Below, piece by piece: positions 16,828 to 24,203 of a stretch of DNA of 64,000 bases. The stretch is from G963675935 sp963675935. Lineage in GTDB: Bacteria > Planctomycetota > Planctomycetia > Pirellulales > Thermoguttaceae. The notes under the pieces were generated by a model. It had not been told where the DNA came from, did no database searches, and saw only the letters and a list, made by a program, of their open reading frames with translations. Each line of letters starts with the position of its first letter. Positions within the stretch are counted from its first letter, which is position 1. A program made the position numbers and the translations under genes. The stretch spans positions 372,001 to 436,000 of the forward strand of contig CAXXPV010000003.1 in the NCBI GenBank assembly GCA_963675935.2. Direction: 5' to 3'.

Positions 16828-19800
16828 ATGAAAACTAATAAGGAATGGCTCAAGACCCTGGATGCCGAAAGAGCAAGATTCTTCTTGTGTGATCTTCACG
16901 TACATAGTCCGGCCTCAAAAGATGTAATTGAAGGCAGACGCTTTGAGGTTCTCTCTGATATTGAAAAAGAGCGACTAGACTCGGTGAAAGCGTTTCACGG
17001 AAATCTTGCTGAGTATGAATCTCAGTTGCTTGCACAGAACATCTTTCCAGTTGAGGATTACCTCAGTCAGCTTGCAAGCCGACGTGATTCAGTGCTTGGC
17101 ACGTTTCAGGCTTCTGATGGCGACAACTGGGGGATAGTGGCAATTACCGACCATAATGTTTGTTCGTATTCCTGTCGGCTGTCTGCGTGTGCCTGGGAAA
17201 AGCGGAATGCCTTTCGATTGATTGTACTTCCAGGTATCGAACTTGATGTCGCGTTTCCAGTTCCGCAAGCTAATGCTGATGCGTCGGCTCACATCCTTCT
17301 AGCCTTTGCTCCTGAAACCGAGGCTCACAATATCTGCAGTATAATTCGGGAGGCATCCGGCGAGAATTGGAATTTCGGACAGTCGCTGAAGGTAGCGTCA
17401 TTACCAGAATTCATTATAAAGGCACGGCATCATCGAGATTTTCCTGCCATCACTATTGCCGCGCACGTTGATACGGGGAAGGGTATACAGACTCAGGCAG
17501 TCGAGGTCATTGGTAAATCCTTTCATGCAGCAGAGGCTGAGTATGCTCGCCTTTCTGGCGAATTAGAAACCCTCAGCCGAAGGAAAAAATTTGATACCCC
17601 GCCTACCTGGGAAATGGCAGAAGTGAAGCAGAAAATAGAAGGAGTTAAAAAAGAGATCGGCGATGAGGGTGACATCCAACTCCGTGTCTTGGAGCTAATT
17701 GGTAACTGTGGGTTCGATGGTTTACAGGTGCATGCTGAATCTGCTGGACGACACTATCGCAGGTTGCATCGGTTTGAGAAGGATATTGGTCGTGCAGTTC
17801 CTCTCGTTTGTTCAGATGCACATCGACTCGAAGATGTATTCGTATGCAAGAACGGCGAGGTCCCATTCCTTAAGCTTTCTGCCATACCTGACGATCAACC
17901 TTCTGCCGATGAACCCCTCGATGACATCGAGGTGCCGTTTATAAAAATCTCGGGCCTTTCCAGCGCGCGATCCCCGAACGAAGTCTTTTGTGAAATTCGC
18001 ACGCGTGGGCTTCGGTATGGAGAAACACGCCTTGCCGTGCGGTCCCCCGGCGAGGTGACTTGCTGGATCTCCGGTATTGAGGTGGTTCCAGATTCTCCAA
18101 ATGCGAAGACCTTTTGGCCACATTCCGCTTCCGAAGACAAATCATTTACATTGCCTCTTTCTCGTAATCTCAACTGTTTGATTGGAGGAAGGGGATCGGG
18201 GAAGAGTGCCGCCATTGAAGCAATCTCATTTGCCACTCAACCTCAGTTTCTTGAGAATCACGATCCGGGGCCATTCCTTGATGATTTTCGGAGACGGGCG
18301 GAGGCAACTCTTTCTGGCTGTAATATTCGGCTATGCTGGACTTGCTTGGACGAACGAGGACAGTTCCTGTCAAAACGAGCCATTTTTGCGACAAGATACT
18401 TCAATGAATCGGGGCGGCATCAACCAATTACATACTCTGACTTAGATGGTAAGGACATTCCTTCCGTTGTGCTTTCCATTGAGATGTTTCGGTTGCGCGA
18501 AGTGGAGGAACTGGTCGAAAAGCCAGAACGACTACGTAATCTCTTTGACAGCCTTTGTGGCAAGGATGTTGCTGTCAGGACGAACCGAATTGTATCTCTC
18601 GTCACGCAACTACGAGAACAGAGGACACGTCTAATCACGATTGCAAAGGAGATTTGTCAGCTAACACAAGAAGGCTCGCCTTTGAGAGCCTATATATACC
18701 GCAAGTCTCTATACGATACAGTCAACTCACAAGATGTTCGGGCCAAATATGAACGATTGGACAGCGCAACGACTGCTGCCGAACTAACGAAAGCATCAGG
18801 AGAGGAATGGAAGACGCTTTGCGATGATTTTGATCTTGCAGCAAAGAAGACCCATATTGAGGATTTCTTTGGCCGGGTACAGGCCGCTACCACCGACGCC
18901 GATAAGATTCTCTTGTCTTTTTGTTCTCCATTGGAGAAGTTTTTTGATGATTCAGTTGATGATAAAAATGATGAAACTCTCAAGGGGCGGGTTGTCGGTG
19001 CAGTCGAAAAACTTGATGTGGAGCTATCGGCTGTAACGCAAGCTGTGGCTGACGCTGGAAAGATAAGCCTTGATGCCGTCAGGAGAGAAAGAGAAAAGCT
19101 CGTCGGTGATGGATTGCCGGTGGGAGGAAAGGAGCGTGAGGCGAAGAAGTTGGATTTCGATGAAGTTGTTCAGGCTCTTGAATCATATAGAAAGCAGGTC
19201 GACTTATGGACGCAAGAAATGGAAATGAGAAGTTCCGCATTTATACAACTCAAAGCTGAATGTAAGGCACGCACCGAAGAGCGAAAGTTAAAAGCTACGC
19301 AAATCACAACAAGATTGCGCCAGGAACTCGATCCTGGAATTCTTATAATCGAGACCGACGCTAGGCCGATGGCAGACAGGCATGGGCTTGTGGATTGGAT
19401 TAACGGACACCTATATCCTCCAAACACAAGATCAAGAGATGCTCGGACAGTTGCACTTATCGAAGACGGCTTGATGCCTGAAACACTTCGGAATATTTTA
19501 CTCGGTGAGGGAACACTTCCATGTGTTGTTCGGGCGGGGGTAGCGAAAGGACAGATCGACAAAGATACTGCGGCTTCGTTTGTCGATCATTGTTGGGGAA
19601 TGCGACGGCTTCCACCGGAAAAAACACAGTCCGAGATACCCACAGAACAATGGGAAAGTTTGCCTCAAGAAATTCAAAACGGTCTACTCTGCTTCCCCAC
19701 ACATCCCGACAGTGACGGAATACTGGACGAGAAGCGACTACATGCAGTTCTTGAAATCGACGAGATAATCTTTGATGACCTTCCGGAAATTCGGCTGATG

Positions 19801-20247
19801 GATCGACCAAGTGAGATGACTGCCGCGCGTCCTCTGCAGGAGCTTTCCCCAGGACAACGTTGTAGTGCCATCTTGCCCATCCTTTTATTAAACGGAACTT
19901 GCCCGCTGGTAATTGACCAGCCTGAGGACAATCTGGATAACCGACTAATCCGGGAAGTGGTCGTTAAGATACTTGCATCAATCAAGCTGAAAAGGCAGGT
20001 AATAATTGCCACTCACAATCCTAACCTACCGGTTCTTGGCGACGTAGAGCAGGCTATTGTTTTGCGAGCAGTGGAAGACAAGAAGTGCCAATTGCAGGCT
20101 GTTGGAAACTTGGATGAGTCGGGAGTCGTACGGCTCATTACAGAAGTGATGGAGGGGGGGCGAGAAGCCTTTCAGTACCGGCATTCCATCTATCAACCCT
20201 ACTGGGAAGGACCGGTTGATCGAAGCGAACAGGCATCAGGGCAGTGA
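16828..20247 (+). CDS. PHP-domain SMC-like ATPase (TrlF-like), probable phage-defence protein
   Basis: The 1139-aa protein joins an N-terminal PHP metal-dependent hydrolase domain to an SMC/RecN-like ATPase. PHP ligands are intact: DLHVH (22-26), ITDHN (106-110), PGIELD, AAHVD and CSDAH. The ATPase has Walker A GGRGSGKSA (453-461), a long coiled-coil middle (~590-830), the signature LSPGQRCSAIL and Walker B LVIDQPED (1027-1034). I recall this architecture being annotated as TrlF family. It is common in defence islands and probably couples DNA sensing to cleavage. Composition is AT-richer than the phage genes, indicating separate acquisition. GGGGG precedes the ATG. Confidence 0.85.
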   Translation: MKTNKEWLKTLDAERARFFLCDLHVHSPASKDVIEGRRFEVLSDIEKERLDSVKAFHGNLAEYESQLLAQNIFPVEDYLSQLASRRDSVLGTFQASDGDNWGIVAITDHNVCSYSCRLSACAWEKRNAFRLIVLPGIELDVAFPVPQANADASAHILLAFAPETEAHNICSIIREASGENWNFGQSLKVASLPEFIIKARHHRDFPAITIAAHVDTGKGIQTQAVEVIGKSFHAAEAEYARLSGELETLSRRKKFDTPPTWEMAEVKQKIEGVKKEIGDEGDIQLRVLELIGNCGFDGLQVHAESAGRHYRRLHRFEKDIGRAVPLVCSDAHRLEDVFVCKNGEVPFLKLSAIPDDQPSADEPLDDIEVPFIKISGLSSARSPNEVFCEIRTRGLRYGETRLAVRSPGEVTCWISGIEVVPDSPNAKTFWPHSASEDKSFTLPLSRNLNCLIGGRGSGKSAAIEAISFATQPQFLENHDPGPFLDDFRRRAEATLSGCNIRLCWTCLDERGQFLSKRAIFATRYFNESGRHQPITYSDLDGKDIPSVVLSIEMFRLREVEELVEKPERLRNLFDSLCGKDVAVRTNRIVSLVTQLREQRTRLITIAKEICQLTQEGSPLRAYIYRKSLYDTVNSQDVRAKYERLDSATTAAELTKASGEEWKTLCDDFDLAAKKTHIEDFFGRVQAATTDADKILLSFCSPLEKFFDDSVDDKNDETLKGRVVGAVEKLDVELSAVTQAVADAGKISLDAVRREREKLVGDGLPVGGKEREAKKLDFDEVVQALESYRKQVDLWTQEMEMRSSAFIQLKAECKARTEERKLKATQITTRLRQELDPGILIIETDARPMADRHGLVDWINGHLYPPNTRSRDARTVALIEDGLMPETLRNILLGEGTLPCVVRAGVAKGQIDKDTAASFVDHCWGMRRLPPEKTQSEIPTEQWESLPQEIQNGLLCFPTHPDSDGILDEKRLHAVLEIDEIIFDDLPEIRLMDRPSEMTAARPLQELSPGQRCSAILPILLLNGTCPLVIDQPEDNLDNRLIREVVVKILASIKLKRQVIIATHNPNLPVLGDVEQAIVLRAVEDKKCQLQAVGNLDESGVVRLITEVMEGGREAFQYRHSIYQPYWEGPVDRSEQASGQ

Positions 20248-20411
20248 AAGGAGACCTCCGTTCTGGCGGCGAATTTAGCCGCTGTGTTTATTGCACTATA
20301 GCTGGTCTCGCCGGGAATTTCTTTCCAGGAACGAATCACGTGATTAGATGGTTGCTTGGCCTTCAATCATAGACTACTTATCTTGACCTCAATCACAATA
20401 TAGGGAGTATC

Positions 20412-20930
20412 ATGAGCCAAAGTGTTGAAAAAATTGCCGCTGACATCGAATCCCTTTCAAAAGCTGAGTATGAGATATTCCTCGAATGGCTGAACGAATA
20501 TAAAATGTGGGAACGGGATCATAATGACACATCGCCACCAATAGTGCCTATGGCAATACCACCAAATGTATTTGCTGCGCCGATTTCTGGTATGTGGCGT
20601 TCGCTTCGGGACATTGTGTGGTGCCCTCCCTACCTTCACGTTTTAGTAGTTGGAGCCGTGATTGTCCTTGTGCTAGTAGTCTTAGTCAGTCTCTATATTT
20701 CGTTCGGAGTCCTCATTCAAATTAACTCCATCCTCGCTGCTGTCAAGGAAAGAATATATGTTGCTCTTGTCAAAGCGAAATCGTTCGAAATGATTGGCCA
20801 TGCAACCGCTCTTGGTATTATGTTCCTCATTTACCTGCCATTTGCGGTTATCGCTGGAATGCTGTTTCTATCAGCAACTATTGTGCGGAGTGTCCTAAGG
20901 TATTTGGCTGGGCTGTTGGATTTCAGATAA
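20412..20930 (+). CDS. Two-TM membrane protein beside the PHP-ATPase
   Basis: The 172-aa protein has a short helical N-terminal segment (SVEKIAADIESLSKAEYEIFLEWLNEY), a Pro-rich linker and two long hydrophobic stretches (HVLVVGAVIVLVLVVLVSLY and LGIMFLIYLPFAVIAGMLFL). GGGAG precedes the ATG. It shares the low GC and orientation of the PHP-ATPase 164 bp upstream, so it may be a second component such as a membrane effector. It could also be an unrelated lysogenic-conversion gene. Confidence 0.65.
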   Translation: MSQSVEKIAADIESLSKAEYEIFLEWLNEYKMWERDHNDTSPPIVPMAIPPNVFAAPISGMWRSLRDIVWCPPYLHVLVVGAVIVLVLVVLVSLYISFGVLIQINSILAAVKERIYVALVKAKSFEMIGHATALGIMFLIYLPFAVIAGMLFLSATIVRSVLRYLAGLLDFR

Positions 20931-21089
20931 GGTGATTCTAATCCCCGACAAATACATTATGAACCAACACCCATCTGGAAGAAGGCCAACAAACTGGTCG
21001 CATTCGTCAATAAGATCAATCCCCTAATACTGCCGCGTTGCTTGTATTGAGCTAGGTTGGCAAGGAGTGCTTCCCCGGCACTTATTGTG

Positions 21090-21326
21090 TCAGCTTGTTG
21101 GTTCTGTTGCCCCCGTCGTGCTTGTCTTCTTGAATCTCGCTATCAGGTCTTTCACGAAAGTCGTGCCGACCGTCACTAGCGAGACGACCCATACCGCCGA
21201 CAATCCGAATGCTCGGAAGGCGTTTTTAATGGGCTGATTTGCATTTGCAGCTTTCGCCGTCGCGTAGAACGGTGCCGCACTCGCCAGCCAGCCGCCCAGA
21301 TACGCTGCTATGAGAATCTTCAACAT
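21090..21326 (-). CDS. Small phage membrane protein (holin-like?)
   Basis: The 78-aa protein starts MLKILIAAYLGGWLASAAPF, with a second hydrophobic segment around FGLSAVWVVSLVTVGTTF and a charged tail (IARFKKTSTTG). AAAGGA 7 bases upstream fixes ATG 21326 rather than the upstream ATG 21341. Two TM segments in a small basic protein at the end of the late region suggest a holin, but no lysin is next to it. Confidence 0.6.
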   Translation of the reverse strand: MLKILIAAYLGGWLASAAPFYATAKAANANQPIKNAFRAFGLSAVWVVSLVTVGTTFVKDLIARFKKTSTTGATEPTS

Positions 21327-21372
21327 GGTAATTCCTTTCAATGCGTGGAGGCAAATTTATAGCAGATAAGAT

Positions 21373-21400
21373 TTGAGCCGGGAGTGGTTTCCCGGCTCAA
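21373..21400. promoter_or_regulatory. Perfect 11-bp inverted repeat in a divergent intergenic region
   Basis: Arms ttgagccggga (21373-21383) and tcccggctcaa (21390-21400) pair perfectly around a 6-base loop. The repeat lies between the divergent genes at 21326 (minus) and 21426 (plus), 20 bases before the ribosome site AAAAGGAG. It could be an operator or an RNA hairpin in the leader of the HNH-like gene. Confidence 0.6.
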
Positions 21401-21425
21401 AACAACACTGAAAAGGAGATTTTCA

Positions 21426-21851
21426 ATGTCGTCTGCTCTAACTTTGCCGTTAAATACGCATCACAAGATGAAGCGACTCCGTGATTATCACGCCTACCGC
21501 CGCACACTTGTCGGCTACGCGATCAAGGTCTGGGCCAGTCTGAACAGGCGGACCATCAACGGCAGTTGCCCCAGATGGGACAATCGCCACGTCCGGCCTT
21601 ACCTTGAAGCTGGCATCGAATTGCAGATGACCCGCGATGAATTGATGGCTTCCATTAGGGCCGACTGGGATACGATTCAGGCCATTTGGAATGCTGGCGG
21701 AACACCTTCCATCGACCGAATAGACGGCAATGGCCCTTATTCGCCCGACAATATCCAGTTCATTTCGTTGCGAGACAACTGCGTGAAAGCCGCCCACGAA
21801 ACGAACGTGAAAAGGCGAATCAAGAAGCTTGTGGGGCAGCTAGCCTATTAG
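21426..21851 (+). CDS. HNH/homing-type endonuclease-like protein
   Basis: The 141-aa protein ends with the motif TPSIDRIDGNGPYSPDNIQF and ISLRDNCVKA. This is the signature of small phage HNH-like nucleases: SxDRIDxxxGYxxxNxxxxxxxxN, with D and N as metal-site residues. AAAAGGAG precedes ATG 21426, so this start is preferred over 21384. It is the only rightward gene among the late genes and its end overlaps the end of the sigma-factor gene by 12 bases. It may be a homing nuclease inserted at the end of the late operon. Confidence 0.75.
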   Translation: MSSALTLPLNTHHKMKRLRDYHAYRRTLVGYAIKVWASLNRRTINGSCPRWDNRHVRPYLEAGIELQMTRDELMASIRADWDTIQAIWNAGGTPSIDRIDGNGPYSPDNIQFISLRDNCVKAAHETNVKRRIKKLVGQLAY

Positions 21852-22541
21852 GGGACAATGGACGCCTTGGCTCTCGCACAAGAGCCGCAGCCGAGCGATG
21901 GCCCGCTGGTGATACTTGCAGGCCGTTTGGGTCGTTACGCCAAGTTCGCGGCCGATTTGTTGAAACGTGCGGCCGTCAATATAATAGCCGCGAATCGTGG
22001 CGGTTTCATTCTCGGGCAATTGGCTGACGATACGCCATAGTTTCGCCCGCTCGTCGGCAATCTCGGCGACGTTGGTTTGACAGTCGCCCAAAATGTCTTT
22101 CAGGCGGCAGTCGCCGTCGTCAATCGAATGAAAAGGGCCGCGTGCCTTCGCTTTCAATGGCTCATTCTGTTCGGCCAGCTTGCCGCGTTTGTACGGGCGT
22201 GGAACGTGAATGACGGTGGAGTCGCACCAGACGGCCTCTTTGATGGCAGAGTTGATCTGGAAATAGCTGGCTTGGAAGAGCCGCCGTCGCCGTGGGTCAT
22301 AGGTTTTGGAATCGACGGCGGCAATCAAGCCCAGCACGCCGATTTGGATGAGGTCGCAAAGCGGGATTGAATGCCGAAGATACTTGCGAGCGATGCAAAC
22401 GACCCAGGGAAGGTGAGCCTCGATGATTCTCTTGCGGTCTTCTTGGAATCCGGCTTTCCACGAATCGAACAGGCGGCACTCTTCGGTATAGGAGAGCTTC
22501 TCGATTTTATTGACTTCGGCCAGAAACGCATCGACGCCCAT
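21840..22541 (-). CDS. Phage-encoded sigma-70 family RNA polymerase sigma factor
   Basis: The 233-aa protein has sigma region 2 (LPWVVCIARKYLRHSIPLCD, LIQIGVLGLIAAVDSKTYDP, FQASYFQINSAIKEAVW), a short region 3 (IHVPRPYKRGKL) and region 4 with the helix-turn-helix RTFQQIGRELGVTTQTACKY. It is closer to primary/RpoD-like factors in region 2 than to ECF factors. It is the last gene of the leftward late operon. A phage sigma could redirect host polymerase to late promoters, but its place at the operon's end implies feed-forward or lysogenic use. Confidence 0.85.
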   Translation of the reverse strand: MGVDAFLAEVNKIEKLSYTEECRLFDSWKAGFQEDRKRIIEAHLPWVVCIARKYLRHSIPLCDLIQIGVLGLIAAVDSKTYDPRRRRLFQASYFQINSAIKEAVWCDSTVIHVPRPYKRGKLAEQNEPLKAKARGPFHSIDDGDCRLKDILGDCQTNVAEIADERAKLWRIVSQLPENETATIRGYYIDGRTFQQIGRELGVTTQTACKYHQRAIARLRLLCESQGVHCPLIG

Positions 22542-22601
22542 ACTTCATCTTTGCACCATGAATGGATGCGTCGGATGCGTGGGTGTCGTTCAGACGGCTC
22601 G

Positions 22602-22916
22602 CTATTTTGCGAATGTCTGATAGGCGAGACAACAAGCAGTGAAAAGCCAGCCCGCAACGCAAGCTATCTTGGTTATCCAGCGGCGGTCGCGTTTGATTTC
22701 AGAGCGAATCGCAGTTATCTCGCCGCTTTGCTTCTGAACCGTCGTTTTCAGTCCTTCCTTGCCGTTGCCATAAACGGCACGTTCAAGGTCGGCCACGGAC
22801 TTCTCGCATTGATGAGAGCCGGACTTGATGGCGGCAACATCGACCTTCACGTCGGCCACGTCGCGTGCAATGGTGGTGATTTGTTCGCGTAGCCACGAGT
22901 ATTCGCTTGCCGGCAT
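22602..22916 (-). CDS. XhlA-like phage membrane-associated protein
   Basis: The 104-aa protein starts MPASEYSWLREQITTIARDV. A coiled coil (VADVKVDVAAIKS..., LERAVYGN, EITAIRSEIKRDRRW) ends in a C-terminal TM helix (ITKIACVAGWLFTACCLAY). This is the layout of XhlA/hemolysin-type proteins that accompany holins. AAAGGG 5 bases before ATG 22916 sets the start. It lies 40 bp downstream of the last tail gene. Confidence 0.7.
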   Translation of the reverse strand: MPASEYSWLREQITTIARDVADVKVDVAAIKSGSHQCEKSVADLERAVYGNGKEGLKTTVQKQSGEITAIRSEIKRDRRWITKIACVAGWLFTACCLAYQTFAK

Positions 22917-22955
22917 CATTGCCCTTTCTAATGTTTCCACCATAGATTTGAGCCG

Positions 22956-23924
22956 TTATATGCAAGAAATGCTGAATCGGGCTATGACGACTTCGCCGAC
23001 AGTTGGCGTAATCAGGTATTCAACTTGATAACTCCTGCCTGCCGTGGTGAATGCCGAATGGACCGACACAGGCACTTGATGGGCGAAATTGAACTTGCTC
23101 GCTTGGGCGTCGGTTTGCAAACTGTCGTAAATCACGTTGGCTGCCGACAATGAAACATCCGTGTGGCCGGTGATGGCCGTTCTGTCGTCCGGTCGGCTGC
23201 CAAGTTCATAAACGGTGTAGGTGATGGTGGAAACGTCGGCTTGCGTGATGGGCGAACCGTTCAGATAAACCAGGGCACATAATCGAGGACTGCCACCCTT
23301 GAAGACGGTCGCTACTATATCTTCGTCGGTAAGAGACGCCTCCGGCCCGCGTGCCAAGGAGGAAGCGGACAAAACCATGCCGGTCCGTGGAGCGTTGGCC
23401 AAGACGGAAGCGGAAAAAACACCGGTGAAATCGCTGGCATCAGTCAAGCCGTCGCCGATCGTGCTAACCTTGGCATCAAGATTCGTCGGTATCAAGCCTG
23501 TCGCATCTTCGCCCGTGTGGTTCATTACGGCGTCGGCAACCGATTCCGCATCCGGCTGGCGATTGCCGATGGAGAACTCGGCCAAAACCAGGTTCTTCTG
23601 AATTTGCGGGCTTCCAAGCGACGGGTGCGTGAAGAAGAATGCACCAATCAGGACCAGCACATAATCGTGGCCCAATTCGTAAAAGCCGCCGGACGTGTCG
23701 ATGGAAACCCGATTGATTCCGGCTTGCAGAAAGCAGTCTGTATCGTAGGTCAGGCCGTCCGCCGTATAGGTTGAACCGCCGTCCTTATAAACGCGAACGA
23801 TTCCGGGGTTGTCGTCCATGGGCCGGGCCGAGCATCCAAATATGTCGTAGGACTCAAAGTAGCAGTGAAGCGTTTGTCCCGCCTGGATGTTGCCGAGTTG
23901 TTGGGCCACTTGTAAGCACCTCAT
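22956..23924 (-). CDS. Phage distal tail or neck structural protein, unknown
   Basis: The 322-aa protein has an N-terminal beta-rich part (VRVYKDGGSTYTADGLTYDT, GINRVSIDTSGGFYELGHDY) of a type seen in phage structural proteins where a 'VYKDG...HVTIDTS' strand pair recurs. A middle segment (ADAVMNHTGEDATGLIPTNL) and a second beta domain follow. It sits downstream of the tape measure among distal tail genes. It may be a baseplate or fibre-anchoring protein; the exact role is unknown. Confidence 0.65.
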   Translation of the reverse strand: MRCLQVAQQLGNIQAGQTLHCYFESYDIFGCSARPMDDNPGIVRVYKDGGSTYTADGLTYDTDCFLQAGINRVSIDTSGGFYELGHDYVLVLIGAFFFTHPSLGSPQIQKNLVLAEFSIGNRQPDAESVADAVMNHTGEDATGLIPTNLDAKVSTIGDGLTDASDFTGVFSASVLANAPRTGMVLSASSLARGPEASLTDEDIVATVFKGGSPRLCALVYLNGSPITQADVSTITYTVYELGSRPDDRTAITGHTDVSLSAANVIYDSLQTDAQASKFNFAHQVPVSVHSAFTTAGRSYQVEYLITPTVGEVVIARFSISCI

Positions 23925-23951
23925 CCTTTGCTGACCGTCCTTTTCTATCTT

Positions 23952-24203
23952 TTATTGACGCACCCGCAGCGTGGGCCTTTCCTTTGCAGCGGGAAGCGGC
24001 TGGCTCTGGCCGCACCCGAGACAGTTAGAAGGCTCTTGAATGCTTTCCGCTGGCTTCGGAGGCTTCTCCGGCAGTGGCTCTGGTGGCGGGAGCGGGTTTA
24101 TCAGGCAGTTCATTCCATCAGGCGGATTCGGAAAGGGCCACGACCGCCCGCAGACGCTGCATTTCCAACTACCTTCAACCTTCTCGAATTTGCAGTCTAT
24201 CAT
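23952..24203 (-). CDS. Small zinc-ribbon protein in the tail operon
   Basis: The 83-aa protein has two Cys pairs (CSVCG near residue 15 and CLGCG near residue 62) separated by a Pro-rich stretch (PLPPPEPLPEKPPKP). Its ATG overlaps the stop of the 793-aa tail gene (ATGA), which supports translation. A zinc ribbon with a Pro linker is unusual in a tail operon; function unknown. Confidence 0.6.
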   Translation of the reverse strand: MIDCKFEKVEGSWKCSVCGRSWPFPNPPDGMNCLINPLPPPEPLPEKPPKPAESIQEPSNCLGCGQSQPLPAAKERPTLRVRQ

